Shown here piece by piece: positions 16,633-25,051 of a stretch of DNA of 64,000 nucleotides (its first letter is position 1; each line of letters starts with the position of its first letter). The DNA lies in NCBI RefSeq assembly GCF_001403615.1, contig NZ_LN879457.1:124001-188000 (forward strand), given 5' to 3'. The translations under genes and the position numbers were made by a program. The notes below the pieces were generated by a model that saw only the letters and a program-made list of their open reading frames with translations, did no database searches and had not been told where the DNA came from. This DNA comes from Desnuesiella massiliensis. Its GTDB lineage: Bacteria; Bacillota; Clostridia; Clostridiales; Clostridiaceae.

Positions 16633-17175
16633 ATGATTGAAATTAGAGAATTAACGGAAATGGATATGGAGCAAGCAATACAATTAAAGATTTTATGTTG
16701 GACTGAAGAATTAGCTAGTAAGGCTGAAAATAATCTTTCACCTTCCAAAGAATTAGAGTTCTGGGTAGATTGGATGAATACAGCCAAAGAAAATAATGAT
16801 ATTCGTATGTTGATTGGAGCCTTTGAAAAGGAGAAGATGTTAGGCGTTGCTTTTAGTAGCTTTGCTGAAGCCTCTGACATACCAGAAAAAGGCATAGAGT
16901 TGAACGGACTTTGGGTATATCCCGATCAGCGAAACAGAGGAATTTCTCTTATGATGATTGACTATATATTAGATTTTTATCTAGGTGAGGGTATGAAAAA
17001 GATTGTTGTTTATAACCACCACTATTCACCATCAAATGGGTTTTATCGAAAATTTGGTGCAAAGGTTGCAAGACAGGAATATCAGATGGAAGGCAGACTT
17101 TTGGTAGATGTATTTCTAATGGACATGCTATCAATGAAAAAGAATATGGAGAAGGTGCTAAAGAAATATGTATAG
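16633..17175 (+). CDS. GNAT family N-acetyltransferase
   Basis: 180 residues. ELNGLWVYPDQRNRGISLMMIDYIL shows strand 4 and the acetyl-CoA loop R-N-R-G-I, and NHHYSPSNGFYRKFGAKV the terminal motif. GAGGGTG precedes the ATG. The stop overlaps the start of the next, broken reading frame by 8 bp. Confidence 0.83.
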   Translation: MIEIRELTEMDMEQAIQLKILCWTEELASKAENNLSPSKELEFWVDWMNTAKENNDIRMLIGAFEKEKMLGVAFSSFAEASDIPEKGIELNGLWVYPDQRNRGISLMMIDYILDFYLGEGMKKIVVYNHHYSPSNGFYRKFGAKVARQEYQMEGRLLVDVFLMDMLSMKKNMEKVLKKYV

Positions 17176-17467
17176 GATAGGGCAAAAAATAAGACCATAT
17201 GGAATTTATAAAGCTCTTATAACTCAGGGACATTTCCTATATCATATTTTCTTTGGTGCAGACGGAGTATTATTTGGCACCAATTTATCACTAAGATAAA
17301 GAGTTAGAAATATATTAAAAGCTAGAGAATTCAAAGAATACACTATAAAAAAGTCAATAATAGCTGGAAATGAATTTGCAGAAGAATTTCTTAAAACTGA
17401 TCAATGGTTAGATAACTGGGAAAAGGAAGAATTACATTGGAATAATTATACGAGGTGTAAAAAATGA
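17168..17467 (+). pseudogene. Unidentified gene interrupted by in-frame ochre codon
   Basis: One frame runs from ATG 17168 (IGQKIRPYGIYKALITQGHF) to TAA at 17297, then continues in the same frame with AREFKEYTIKKSIIAGNEFA and WLDNWEKEELHWNN to TGA at 17467. The amino-acid composition looks coding on both sides of the stop. No family is recognised. The 3' end overlaps the start of the next gene by 4 bp, a normal operon spacing that supports a former gene. Confidence 0.45.
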
Positions 17468-17973
17468 AAAATAGAGTATACTTCGAAAAATTTCTTTCTG
17501 AGGATGACTTTGAATATTTTTCAAGTTTAGTTTTAAATGAAAAAGTAATGGTGATGAATTATGGCAGAGTTTTTCTATTAGAGGAAGCAAAATATATCTA
17601 CGAATGGCTGCTGAAAAAAAGTAAAAAGCATGAAAATTTTGGAGGTTATAAGGTTTTTCAAAGGGATAGTAATACCTTTATAGGCTATAGCGCACTCTTA
17701 CCAAAGGATGATTTAACTGAAGTGAAGATTGAATATATGTTGCTCCCTGAGTATTGGTGAAAGGGTTATGGAACCGAAATTGCAATGGAATTATTAAAGA
17801 AGGCTGAAGAAGCAAAGAGTATACAGAAAGTTATAGCAAACATAGACCCTAATAATATAGGCTCGAAAAAAATATTATTAAATAGTGGTTTTGTTTCATG
17901 CAAATTATATAAAAATCCTGATGATGGTTCTCCTGTAGAGATGTTTAGTAGAACCATAATACACTCTATATAA
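17464..17973 (+). pseudogene. GNAT acetyltransferase, RimJ/RimL type, with in-frame opal codon
   Basis: From ATG 17464 the frame reads a RimL-like protein up to VKIEYMLLPEYW and meets TGA at 17758-17760, where the family has Gly (G-K-G-Y-G-T-E). The same frame resumes KGYGTEIAMELLKKAEEA and IANIDPNNIGSKKILLNSGF to 17973. A GGA-to-TGA change inside the acetyl-CoA loop would abolish activity. A second start at 17785 cannot rebuild the domain. Confidence 0.82.
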
Positions 17974-18020
17974 TGAATTTTTTCAAGTGAATCATAGGTT
18001 TATAGGCACTTATGTCGTTA

Positions 18021-18062
18021 TATTCTATAAGCGATGTTAGCTAAAAATTACGTCGCTTTTGA
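18021..18062 (+). repeat. Intergenic repeat family B, degenerate copy 6
   Basis: ATAAGCGATGTTAGCTAAAA and TTACGTCGCTTTTGAAAT keep the right arm and T-run of family B with a decayed left arm. It terminates the last + strand unit before the divergent flavoprotein gene. Confidence 0.45.
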
Positions 18063-18208
18063 AATACAGTGCGACATATGAAGGATGCAAAACAGCTCAA
18101 TAAATAGTAATTTGTATAAGAACTTATCTACCGTAGTTTCATTATTTGTTGAAATATCTACCCGTCTTAATTAAGCATAAGATGAGTAGATATTTTATAT
18201 TGGAACTC

Positions 18209-18631
18209 TTATTTATCTAGTATAATAGTATCAATATTTTGAAAATCTAATGTTACTACAGCAGTATGAAATTCAATTTCAAAAAGTACTAAGTATTGTC
18301 CCAACTGTTCCACGTTATACTTATATTCAGGAATTTTTCTTATAAACTCATCAGCAACATCAAAAAGGGTGCGGGAGCTTTTTTTAACAACTCCATTTGC
18401 CTTAACATGTTCATTACCATGATGTGGAATTGTAGTAAAAGCAATATTAGGATTAGTTTCAAACTCTTTTACCTTATTATTATCCCCAAAAGTAGTAAAG
18501 AACAAAATGTTTGTATTGCTGTCAAAATAAAAATTTACTATCCTGACATTTGGACAGTTATCTAGACTTGTTGCTAACGCAACTTCATTCTGTGTATCCA
18601 TTATTCGTATAAAATCATTTTTAGTTATCAT
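18209..18631 (-). CDS. Pyridoxamine 5'-phosphate oxidase-like flavoprotein
   Basis: 140 residues on the minus strand. EVALATSLDNCPNVRIVNFY is the first strand pair of the split-barrel FMN-binding fold, and NILFFTTFGDNNKVKEFETN with IAFTTIPHHGNEHVKANG the following FMN-contact region. Small single-domain members reduce or bind diverse substrates and are often not true PdxH. Its reading direction is opposite to almost all neighbours. It is divergent from the regulator fragment at 18676, a common pairing. Confidence 0.82.
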   Translation of the reverse strand: MITKNDFIRIMDTQNEVALATSLDNCPNVRIVNFYFDSNTNILFFTTFGDNNKVKEFETNPNIAFTTIPHHGNEHVKANGVVKKSSRTLFDVADEFIRKIPEYKYNVEQLGQYLVLFEIEFHTAVVTLDFQNIDTIILDK

Positions 18632-18675
18632 GACTATTTCTCCTTTTTTTTATAATCATAGTATACTTTAAAAAG

Positions 18676-18870
18676 ATGTCAAATACTGATACTATTTATT
18701 TAAAATTATATTTTATTAGTAAAGGAATTGGTTATGAATCAATCAGTATGCCAATATACTCTCAATCAGGTAGAGATGGATATTATTTCATTTTTCAAAA
18801 TCGATTGCTTTCACCCATAGTATTTACTGTCGATGAAGTATTTGCCATATATCTTATTTTTACGACTTAA
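18676..18870 (+). pseudogene. Fragment of a YafY/WYL-type regulator
   Basis: 64 residues including ISMPIYSQSGRDGYYFIF and NRLLSPIVFTVDEVFAIYL, the segment between the HTH and WYL domains of YafY-like regulators. Both the DNA-binding start and the WYL domain are missing. It probably once regulated the divergent flavoprotein gene. Confidence 0.65.
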
Positions 18871-18885
18871 TTAAATAAACTCTAA

Positions 18886-18931
18886 AGGCAAAATTGAGAC
18901 CAGGAATAGGTCTTTTATTTTTGCCTTTTTT
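18886..18931 (+). terminator. Rho-independent terminator
   Basis: AGGCAAAATTGAGACC pairs with GGTCTTTTATTTTTGCCT, followed by TTTT, on an AGGAATA loop. It lies between the regulator fragment and the XhlA gene, at the edge of the prophage remnant. Confidence 0.7.
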
Positions 18932-18955
18932 AATCTACATGAAAGGAAGTGCAAC

Positions 18956-19186
18956 ATGGCAGATGAAAAGGAAACATTGCAAGAAGTTAAAGAAAAGCTA
19001 GTAAGAATCGAGGTTTTGCTAGAAAGTCTTAAGGATGTCAATGAATTAAAATTAGTAACAGTAGAAGAAAAAATAAAGGTAGTTAACAACAGGGTAAAGG
19101 ACTTAGAGGACAATAGTAAATGGCTATGGAGAGCTGTAGTTGGAGCCATTATAAGCGCAATTACGGCTCTTTTATTTAAAAGATAA
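18956..19186 (+). CDS. XhlA-family hemolysin/phage lysis protein
   Basis: 76 residues: a heptad-rich coiled coil (about 5-50: LQEVKEKLVRIEVLLESLKD) and a C-terminal membrane helix WLWRAVVGAIISAITALLF ending FKR. This is the XhlA (PBSX) pattern; XhlA works with a holin and endolysin to lyse the host. GGAAG precedes the ATG. The gene is intact although its neighbours are broken. Confidence 0.82.
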   Translation: MADEKETLQEVKEKLVRIEVLLESLKDVNELKLVTVEEKIKVVNNRVKDLEDNSKWLWRAVVGAIISAITALLFKR

Positions 19187-19203
19187 TTAAGGAGTGGTAT
19201 GTT

Positions 19204-19377
19204 ATAAGCAGAGTATTAACTAAAATAACTAGTGCTAGGTGGCTTATAGCTGTAATTATGACTATTGTATTTGCTATCTTAGCAATTACAAATACATTAA
19301 ACACAGAGTTTATAACGATTTATACAATGGTTATAGCTTTTTATTTCTCCAAGGATAGAAAGGAGGGTCAGCAATGA
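19204..19377 (+). pseudogene. Holin-like small membrane protein without start codon
   Basis: From 19204 the frame reads ISRVLTKITSARWLIAVIMT, then IVFAILAITNTLNTEFITIY and a second hydrophobic part to TGA 19377 (58 codons). AAGGAG and an ATG at 19199 are present, but that ATG reads ATG-TTA-TAA, so a 1-bp shift separates the start from the body. The location between XhlA and an amidase fits a phage holin. Confidence 0.55.
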
Positions 19378-20110
19378 AAATTGGAATAGATATGGGGCAC
19401 GCTGTTTCGGCCTCTGACTACGGAGCCGTAGGGATTTAAAAGAATCTGTTTGTACTAGAGAAATAGGAAAGCATCTAAAAGACTTCTTATGCTCTCTAGG
19501 TCATATCGTAGTAGATTGTACTATAGATTATGCTAATAGCATTAATGAAAGCCTTACTAGACGTGTTAATATCGCTAATAGCTATAATCTGGATTTATTT
19601 ATATCTATACACTTAAATTCTGGCGGAGGACATGGAGCAGAAACCTATATTATAGCCAAGAGAGGACAAGCGGAAAAATTCGCTACTAAGGTACAAAATA
19701 AGCTTATAGAATTAGGCTATAAAGATAGATAAATAAAGACAGCTAATTTCTATGTTCTTAAGAATACTGCAGCGCCAGCTATATTAGCTGAATGTAGCTT
19801 TATAGATAGTGAGGAAGATTGTAATAGATATAATGCTTATGATATAGCAAAGGCTATAGCTGAGGAAATAACAGGGCAATAGGTAGAAAAAAAGGAGAAA
19901 AGATATTGGGTAGTGACTACGTATATACCAACTAAAAATTATAGCTTAAAAATGAAAGAATTTACTAATAAATATTTTAAAGATATTGAATTTTATCCTA
20001 ACTCAGAGACCAAGGGGTTATGGCTTGAAACTCAATATCTGCCATATAATAAGTGCTTAGAGTTAAAAGACAAGCTAGGAAGCTTATTTTGGGATATTAA
20101 AGAAGATTAA
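19374..20110 (+). pseudogene. Phage endolysin (N-acetylmuramoyl-L-alanine amidase, Amidase_3) remnant
   Basis: MKIGIDMGHAVSASDYGAVG begins an Amidase_3 domain. A frameshift and TAA near 19437 break it; the other frame continues KESVCTREIGKHLKDFLCSL, VNIANSYNLDLFISIHLNSG (catalytic H and zinc site) and ILAECSFIDSEEDCNRYNAY. Further stops are TAA at about 19731 and TAG at 19880. In the same frame a C-terminal wall-binding-like segment follows, ending at 20110 (WLETQYLPYNKCLELKDKLG). Three lesions mean no active lysin. Confidence 0.82.
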
Positions 20111-20112
20111 TT

Positions 20113-20153
20113 AAAATCAGCTCTTAGGGTAAAACCTAGGAGCTGATTTTTTT
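20113..20153 (+). terminator. Rho-independent terminator after lysis remnant
   Basis: AATCAGCTCTTAGG and CCTAGGAGCTGATT form a 14-bp stem with a short A-rich loop and are followed by a T-run. It ends the former phage lysis operon. Confidence 0.8.
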
Positions 20154-20191
20154 ATTTGCTTAAAGTTAAGTATAAAATATAGGTTTAAAGT

Positions 20192-20411
20192 TTATTTAAA
20201 ATTCTTCTTTGAAAAATCACGGAGGCGTTCAATTGTTTTTGAAAATAAAAAGCATGGTAGTACTAAAAAAGGTATTAAAAATACCAAGACAGGCCTAAGT
20301 ATAATTTTGTTATACACATATGCGTATATCGTAATAGTTAAAGAAAGACTTAACCAAGCAAAAACCCAATAATACTTTTTTATTAATCCATTTTCTAACT
20401 GTTTTAAAGAC
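20192..20411 (-). pseudogene. Minus-strand membrane protein remnant
   Basis: Reading the minus strand from 20411 gives about 72 codons without a start codon: QLENGLIKKYYWVFAWLSLS, then ILRPVLVFLIPFLVLPCFLF and a charged tail to TAA. Two membrane segments are evident. An upstream TAG and the absence of ATG/GTG/TTG suggest a 5'-truncated gene. The 490-bp gap 20111-20603 otherwise holds the terminator and a repeat. Confidence 0.35.
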
Positions 20412-20485
20412 TATTTACTTTATTTAATTGATATATATATTATTATATTAAATTTGTAGGAAATAATACAATTATAATTATTTTT

Positions 20486-20541
20486 AGGATGATTTTTACT
20501 ATGAGTGTTGAATATATTTTATAGGAACAATAAGTAGAATA
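20486..20541 (+). repeat. Short direct repeat, copy 1 (with 20937-20993)
   Basis: GATTTTTACTATGAGTGTTG then AATATATTTTATAG and CAATAAGT recur with few changes at 20937-20993. Each copy lies 60-90 bp upstream of a gene (20604 and 21032), so it may be a duplicated promoter region. The tiny frame MSVEYIL inside is too short to call a gene. Confidence 0.4.
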
Positions 20542-20603
20542 TGCCGTATTAATATAAACATAAATATCTTAAAATAGAATTGATGTATGGAGGGAATTGT
20601 TTT

Positions 20604-20864
20604 ATGAAAAGAACAATAATTGGTTCAGTTCTTATGATTACAGGAGTAATAATCAGCTTAAGTTTAATTATTACTGCTACCCTTTACATACCCAAGATTA
20701 CACAATGGCGTGGTTCAAAACTTTGGTTTGCAATTTTCGGCGCTAAAGATTTAGGTGATACAGTACAAAGTCTATCTGTAGGGATACCATTTATAATAGG
20801 GTTAGCGCTTTTCTTAATAGGATTAAGCATTTTAGCAATAGAGTATTTTAGTGTAAAGAAATAA
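20604..20864 (+). CDS. Small membrane protein, two transmembrane segments
   Basis: 86 residues from ATG 20604, which has GGAGGG 8 bp before it. Two hydrophobic segments, about 5-30 (IIGSVLMITGVIISLSLIITATLYI) and 62-80, surround a loop with WRGSKLWFAIFGAKDLGD. No family is recognised. A terminator follows directly. Confidence 0.55.
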   Translation: MKRTIIGSVLMITGVIISLSLIITATLYIPKITQWRGSKLWFAIFGAKDLGDTVQSLSVGIPFIIGLALFLIGLSILAIEYFSVKK

Positions 20865-20885
20865 AAAATAAGTCGTCTTTTTCTT

Positions 20886-20925
20886 AAAGGTAGCTTAGGG
20901 ATAAATCCTTAGGCTACCTTCTTCT
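20886..20925 (+). terminator. Rho-independent terminator
   Basis: AAGGTAGCTTAGG and CCTTAGGCTACCTT pair, followed by CTTCTTTATTTTTT. It separates the membrane gene from the HIT gene. Confidence 0.75.
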
Positions 20926-20936
20926 TTATTTTTTGG

Positions 20937-20993
20937 AAGGATTTTCATCATGAGTGTTGAATAGATTTTATAGAATCAATAGTGTAATAATGA
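20937..20993 (+). repeat. Short direct repeat, copy 2 (with 20486-20541)
   Basis: ATTTTCATCATGAGTGTTGA, ATAGATTTTATAGA and CAATAGTG match the earlier copy. It lies 40-95 bp upstream of the HIT gene. Confidence 0.4.
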
Positions 20994-21031
20994 GAAGCAG
21001 AAAATTTATATTTTCTTAAGGGGGTTATAAT

Positions 21032-21478
21032 ATGCAATGCAAGATGTGTGAACAACAAAAGAATATTACAAATGATCCATATTTTATTATGGAACTTGAA
21101 ACTGGATATGTTATCTTAGGATGGTATCAGAGGTTCAAGGGATATACTGTTTTTAACTGCAAAAAACATGGCCCAGAATTACATAATTTAGAACATGATT
21201 TTAAAATTAAACACCTTGAAGAAATGTCGATAGTTGCAGAAGCTGTTTCTAATGTGTTTAAGCCAGATAAAATGAATTATGAGCTGCTTGGAAATGGATG
21301 CCCTCATATTCATTGGCATTTATACCCGAGGGTGAAGGGAGATACTCCTATCGTAAGCTCGGTTTATCAACTGCCGAATAGCGTATTGTTTGATGAATCC
21401 ACAAGACCAAGCGATGAAGTAAGAAAAGATCATATAAATAAAATTAAGAATGAAATTGAAAGATTACTCGCATTATAA
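21032..21478 (+). CDS. HIT family protein
   Basis: 148 residues. The histidine triad H92-I-H94-W-H96 in GCPHIHWHLYPR is the nucleotide-binding and catalytic motif of HIT hydrolases/transferases. The N-terminal CKMCEQQ is a possible metal-binding pair as in other HIT proteins. AAGGGGG precedes the ATG. It probably hydrolyses a nucleotidyl substrate. Confidence 0.88.
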   Translation: MQCKMCEQQKNITNDPYFIMELETGYVILGWYQRFKGYTVFNCKKHGPELHNLEHDFKIKHLEEMSIVAEAVSNVFKPDKMNYELLGNGCPHIHWHLYPRVKGDTPIVSSVYQLPNSVLFDESTRPSDEVRKDHINKIKNEIERLLAL

Positions 21479-21549
21479 GCATAATCTACAATTGAGTAAT
21501 TTCACATCCTTTTTATATTCTGAACGAATTATATTTATGGGGAGATTGT

Positions 21550-21789
21550 ATGAATAAACTTATAAAGGCTATTTTAACTTTCATTATTTCGCTTTTTGTT
21601 ACCTATCTAATAGTTGGCTACATAGCAAATAATGTTTTTGCTCACATACGTTGGGATGAAAGTGCAACATCATTGGATAAATTTAGAGAATATTATATAA
21701 GGACTTTTTCTGTTAATATTATACCTACTTTGATATTAGCAATAATTCCTACAGCGCTTATAATGCGTAGTAATGGAAAGAGTGCTTAA
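21550..21789 (+). CDS. Small membrane protein
   Basis: 79 residues with two membrane segments (about 5-27 ILTFIISLFVTYLIVGYIA and 52-72 SVNIIPTLILAIIPTALIM) and a polar extracytoplasmic loop. GGGGAG precedes the ATG. The family is unknown. Confidence 0.55.
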   Translation: MNKLIKAILTFIISLFVTYLIVGYIANNVFAHIRWDESATSLDKFREYYIRTFSVNIIPTLILAIIPTALIMRSNGKSA

Positions 21790-21878
21790 TAGTTCTACAG
21801 AAAATCTAGCAAATAAAGGGAGTGTCGCAAAAGTGAATTATTACGAATTAGAAGACCTTTATATTTGAGGAGGCTACA

Positions 21879-22751
21879 ATGAGAACAGAACAAGAAATGT
21901 TTAATTTAATATTGAACGTAGCAAAAAATGATAAAAGAATTCGTGCAGTTTATATGAATGGCTCAAGAACAAATCCGAATGCTACAAAAGATATTTTTCA
22001 GGATTATGATATTGTATACGTTGTTGAAGAAACAAAATCATTTCGTGAACAAAAAGATTGGATTAACCAATTTGGTGAACGATTATATATGCAATATCCT
22101 GAAGAGAATTCTTATTATAAACATGATGTTAATAATTGTTATGGATGGCTTATTCAATTTACTGACGGAAATCGTCTTGACTTAAACGTATGCACATTAT
22201 CATATGTGCTAAAAGAAATTGAAGATGACAGACTTTGCAGAGTATTACTTGATAAAGAAAAATGTTTACCCAACATGCCTGAAGCAACAGATAAGGATTA
22301 TAGGGTGAAGAAGCCAACAGAACATAATTTTTTTGATACATGTAATGATTTTTGGTGGTGTCTCAATAATGTAGCAAAGGGATTATGGCGTGAAGAAATA
22401 CCATATGTAATGGATATGATAAATTATGTTGTCCGCCCACAGTTAATTCGTTTAATGGAGTGGAAAATAGGATTTGACACAGGTTTTGCTGTTAGTGTTG
22501 GAAAATCAGGGAAATATATGTATAGGTGGTTAGAAAGCCATATGTGGAATACATTCTTGAAGACATACCCTTCTGGACAAGTAAAATGTATTTGGGAATC
22601 AGTTTTTATTATGTGTGATTTATTTAATGATATAGCCAAAGATATAGCATGTAAAATGAATATTAAATATAACGAAATTGAAGCAAATAATAGTTTAAAG
22701 TTTTTAAAAGATGTGCATTTATTACCAAAAGATGCGAAAAAAATATATTAA
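21879..22751 (+). CDS. ant(6): Aminoglycoside 6-nucleotidyltransferase, ANT(6)/AadE-like
   Basis: 290 residues, the normal length of ANT(6) enzymes that adenylylate streptomycin. The nucleotidyltransferase motif is GSR (28-30) with D42-x-D44 in FQDYDIVYVV. Family blocks MRTEQEMFNLIL, GWLIQFTDGNRLDLNV, FDTCNDFWWCLNNVAKGLWR and LIRLMEWKIGFDTGF are all present. AGGAGG precedes the ATG. The gene is intact and alone on its transcript, followed by a family B repeat. Its base composition is like its neighbours, so it is probably a chromosomal homologue; resistance itself is not proven by sequence. Confidence 0.9.
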   Translation: MRTEQEMFNLILNVAKNDKRIRAVYMNGSRTNPNATKDIFQDYDIVYVVEETKSFREQKDWINQFGERLYMQYPEENSYYKHDVNNCYGWLIQFTDGNRLDLNVCTLSYVLKEIEDDRLCRVLLDKEKCLPNMPEATDKDYRVKKPTEHNFFDTCNDFWWCLNNVAKGLWREEIPYVMDMINYVVRPQLIRLMEWKIGFDTGFAVSVGKSGKYMYRWLESHMWNTFLKTYPSGQVKCIWESVFIMCDLFNDIAKDIACKMNIKYNEIEANNSLKFLKDVHLLPKDAKKIY

Positions 22752-22761
22752 GAATATTGAA

Positions 22762-22920
22762 AGTAATTAGTTCGCAATATTCATGTTAAGCGGCGTAAGT
22801 TTAATTTTATGCCGCTTTTGATAACTATTCTTTAACCGACAAGCATTACGCCATTTATTTCATGCTAGTGAAATATTTGGTATAATGTTCCTTGAGGGGG
22901 TAAGGCAACTCTGTAAAATA
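22762..22920 (+). repeat. Intergenic repeat family B, copy 7 (full length)
   Basis: TAATTAGTTCGCAATATTCA, hairpin AAGCGGCGTAA/TTATGCCGCTTTT, an ATTTCATGCTAGTGAAAT inverted repeat, TGGTATAATGTTCCTT and AAGGCAACTCTGTAAAAT. It is the best-preserved copy and closely matches 10900-11045. It terminates ant(6) and provides a likely promoter for the YunG-like gene. Confidence 0.78.
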
Positions 22921-22959
22921 AGATTAATGAATATTAATTTATACTTGGAGGAAATTGAA

Positions 22960-23325
22960 GTGATTGATTGTACAGAACAAGATATACAAGAATTTTTGAA
23001 TATTTTATATAAATGTTGGTCAATTAATTCAAGTTCAAAGTGGACTTTAGATAATCCGGCAAATGGGCAATGTGGAGTGACTTCATTGGTTGTTAATGAT
23101 TTTTTTGGCGGTGATATATTAAAAACAAAAGCACCAGAAGGTTGGCATTATTATAATAGAATAGGTAATAAATCTTTTGATTTTACACAATCGCAATTTT
23201 TACAGAAACCAATTTATTTAGATATATCATCAAATAGGGAAGAAGCATTTTCTGATACAAATATAGAGCAATATAATTATTTAAAGAATAGAATTAATCA
23301 ATATATAAAGGAACATTGCAAATAA
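22960..23325 (+). CDS. YunG-like family protein
   Basis: 121 residues from GTG 22960, preceded by GGAGG at 8 bp; earlier in-frame starts (22885, 22927) lie in or near the repeat. CWSINSSSKWTLDNPANGQC, GVTSLVVNDFFGGDILKTKA and NRIGNKSFDFTQSQF match the YunG family, whose Cys (C in GQCGVT) and His/Asp arrangement resembles a transglutaminase-like fold. The function is unknown. Confidence 0.78.
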   Translation: MIDCTEQDIQEFLNILYKCWSINSSSKWTLDNPANGQCGVTSLVVNDFFGGDILKTKAPEGWHYYNRIGNKSFDFTQSQFLQKPIYLDISSNREEAFSDTNIEQYNYLKNRINQYIKEHCK

Positions 23326-23404
23326 GATTAAAATGTTCCGTAAGCTGAGAATTACACCGACTTTAAAAATTATTACTAATTGAAAGAATGGAGATAGAAT
23401 TCAT

Positions 23405-23791
23405 ATGAAAAGTCTTTTAACAACCAAAGCTTTAGGTGTTATTGGTGCAATTTTATGGGCGGCAGCAATTATTTTAAGAGAGACAACACTAAATAGTATT
23501 GGAATATTGAATTTCATATTAGGTATCACCCCCAATATTGGAGCAGCATGGCTTTTTGCTTTTTTAATAGAAAATACTTATTCTTCACTATTAAAAAGAA
23601 GATTTACAATTAAAGCTGCCGCTGCAACATCTATAGCTATTTGGATTTTAAGTTTAGCTTCAGAGATAATTCACGATTTATTTTTAGATAGCCCCTTTGA
23701 TATAAATGATATAATAGCAACAAGCTTTACTTTAATAATTTTCTTCATAAATTTTTATTTAAGAAATAAAGGTTTGAGTAGTGAAGCATAA
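23405..23791 (+). CDS. Membrane protein, about four transmembrane segments
   Basis: 128 residues with hydrophobic segments near 8-25, 33-55, 73-92 and 105-122 (LGVIGAILWAAAIIL; TIAAATSIAIWILSLAS-like). Only short loops. The arrangement resembles small VanZ-like proteins, but no signature is found. A family B hairpin follows. Confidence 0.5.
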   Translation: MKSLLTTKALGVIGAILWAAAIILRETTLNSIGILNFILGITPNIGAAWLFAFLIENTYSSLLKRRFTIKAAAATSIAIWILSLASEIIHDLFLDSPFDINDIIATSFTLIIFFINFYLRNKGLSSEA

Positions 23792-23808
23792 AACAATAAA
23801 TAGTACTA

Positions 23809-23850
23809 TTTTTATTAAGCGGCGTAAATTCTAATTTTATAGCTGTTTTG
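23809..23850 (+). repeat. Intergenic repeat family B, copy 8 (degenerate)
   Basis: TTTTTATTAAGCGGCGTAAA keeps the left arm; the right arm is altered (TTTTATAGCTGTTTTG). It is the last family B copy seen. Confidence 0.55.
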
Positions 23851-24023
23851 TTAAGTAGTTTGAAAAGCTATTTATGATTAGTTAGAAATATTCAAAGGCT
23901 CGTTATTGAGAAATTTCTCATTTGCGGGAATTGTATGGGTGTATAAAATATAACTAGTAGCATAATTAAAACAAATAAAATTATAGTGTTTAACCTAGAG
24001 AATAAATTGCTAGGAGGGGAAAT

Positions 24024-24758
24024 ATGGATAAGTTAAAAGAAATATTAAGTGGACAATCTAAGGATTTAAAGGTTTTAGATGTTGGTACTGGTTTAGGCTT
24101 TTTTATTGAAGTGTTGCAAGAAAGCTTACCTGGATATAGTAGTATAATTGGAATAGATACAAAGAAAGAGGCGTTAAACAAGGCTATAGAAAAATATAAA
24201 GATGAAAGAATTAAATTTATGTGTATGGATGGGGAGAATATAGAATTTGAAAGTAATAGTATAGATGTAATTTCTATTTCCAATACTCTTCATCATTTGC
24301 CTAATAAAGAAAAAGTGTTAAGTGAAATGAAAAGGGTATTGAAGCCAAAGGGCCTTATCATAATCAATGAAATGATTTCTAATAATCAATCTGAGAAGCA
24401 ACTTTCTCATGTGGAAGTTCACCATCTCCAAGGAGAGATAGATACTTTACTTGGAATATGTCATAATAAAACCTTTACTGAAGAGGAATTAGTTAAAATA
24501 GTAGAAGATTTAAATCTAGAAAAAGTGGACATGTTTCAGTATAATACCCATGAAGAACAAGAAAAAAATAAAAATTTAGAACAAGAAAAAGAAATTTTAG
24601 ACCAATGTTTTCAAGCATTGGAATCAAAGATAAAAGAACTAAGTAATTTACAACAACATAAAAAATATTTAGAAATTTTAGAAAAGTTAAGAAATAAACT
24701 ATACCGCATAGGATTTTTTACTGCAACAGAATTGATGATTGTATGTAGAAAAATTTAA
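24024..24758 (+). CDS. Class I SAM-dependent methyltransferase
   Basis: 244 residues. Motif I VLDVGTGLGFFIEVLQ, motif II IIGIDTKKEALNKAIEKY, then FMCMDGENIEFESNSIDVIS and the H-H-L motif TLHHLPNKEKVLSEMKRVLK define a Methyltransf_11/25 protein. The C-terminal third is helical and charged (EEQEKNKNLEQEKEILDQCF), probably a lid or oligomerisation segment. AGGAGGGG precedes the ATG. The substrate is unknown. Confidence 0.85.
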   Translation: MDKLKEILSGQSKDLKVLDVGTGLGFFIEVLQESLPGYSSIIGIDTKKEALNKAIEKYKDERIKFMCMDGENIEFESNSIDVISISNTLHHLPNKEKVLSEMKRVLKPKGLIIINEMISNNQSEKQLSHVEVHHLQGEIDTLLGICHNKTFTEEELVKIVEDLNLEKVDMFQYNTHEEQEKNKNLEQEKEILDQCFQALESKIKELSNLQQHKKYLEILEKLRNKLYRIGFFTATELMIVCRKI

Positions 24759-25051
24759 GATTTATATTGAGATAGGAGCTTATTCATCTAGAAGAAATGC
24801 AATTGAACCTTATTCTTATATTGTTGAACGTAGTCATAATCAACCAGGTAAAAGTTCATGGAGGTAAAAATTACTGTTATTTTTAACGAAAAGCCTTAAA
24901 AATAGGATCAAGAGGAGACAGATTTTTAAGAAGAGATTTAGAAAATATTTTTTAGATTTCGTTGCCATGTACCAAAGAGGAGTTTATGCTCAAAATGGAA
25001 GAAAATTTTGTAGTACGCATTGTGTAGATCATATTATATATCTAGTTTTTC
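24759..25051 (+). other. Gene-free stretch with decayed coding sequence
   Basis: About 290 bp without an intact gene. One frame reads EIGAYSSRRNAIEPYSYIVE and stops at 24865; another near 24975-25020 reads ISLPCTKEEFMLKMEENFVV. These look like pieces of a lost gene but I cannot assign it. Confidence 0.35.

Noticed and set aside
2354..17973. Stop-codon recoding (selenocysteine or suppressor) for in-frame stops
   Set aside because: All three stop codons are involved, residues at those sites differ between genes and no SECIS-like context was noticed.
20505..20525. Tiny frame MSVEYIL as a gene
   Set aside because: Seven codons only, inside a repeated upstream segment without a ribosome site.
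21818..21832. GGGAGTGTCGCA resembling an IS1182 end
   Set aside because: About 10 of 13 bases match and no partner end or transposase remnant is nearby.
200..23850. Integron attC sites as the basis of the gene array
   Set aside because: No integrase, no attC R/L box pairs (GTTRRRY core); the repeats look like terminator-promoter units instead.
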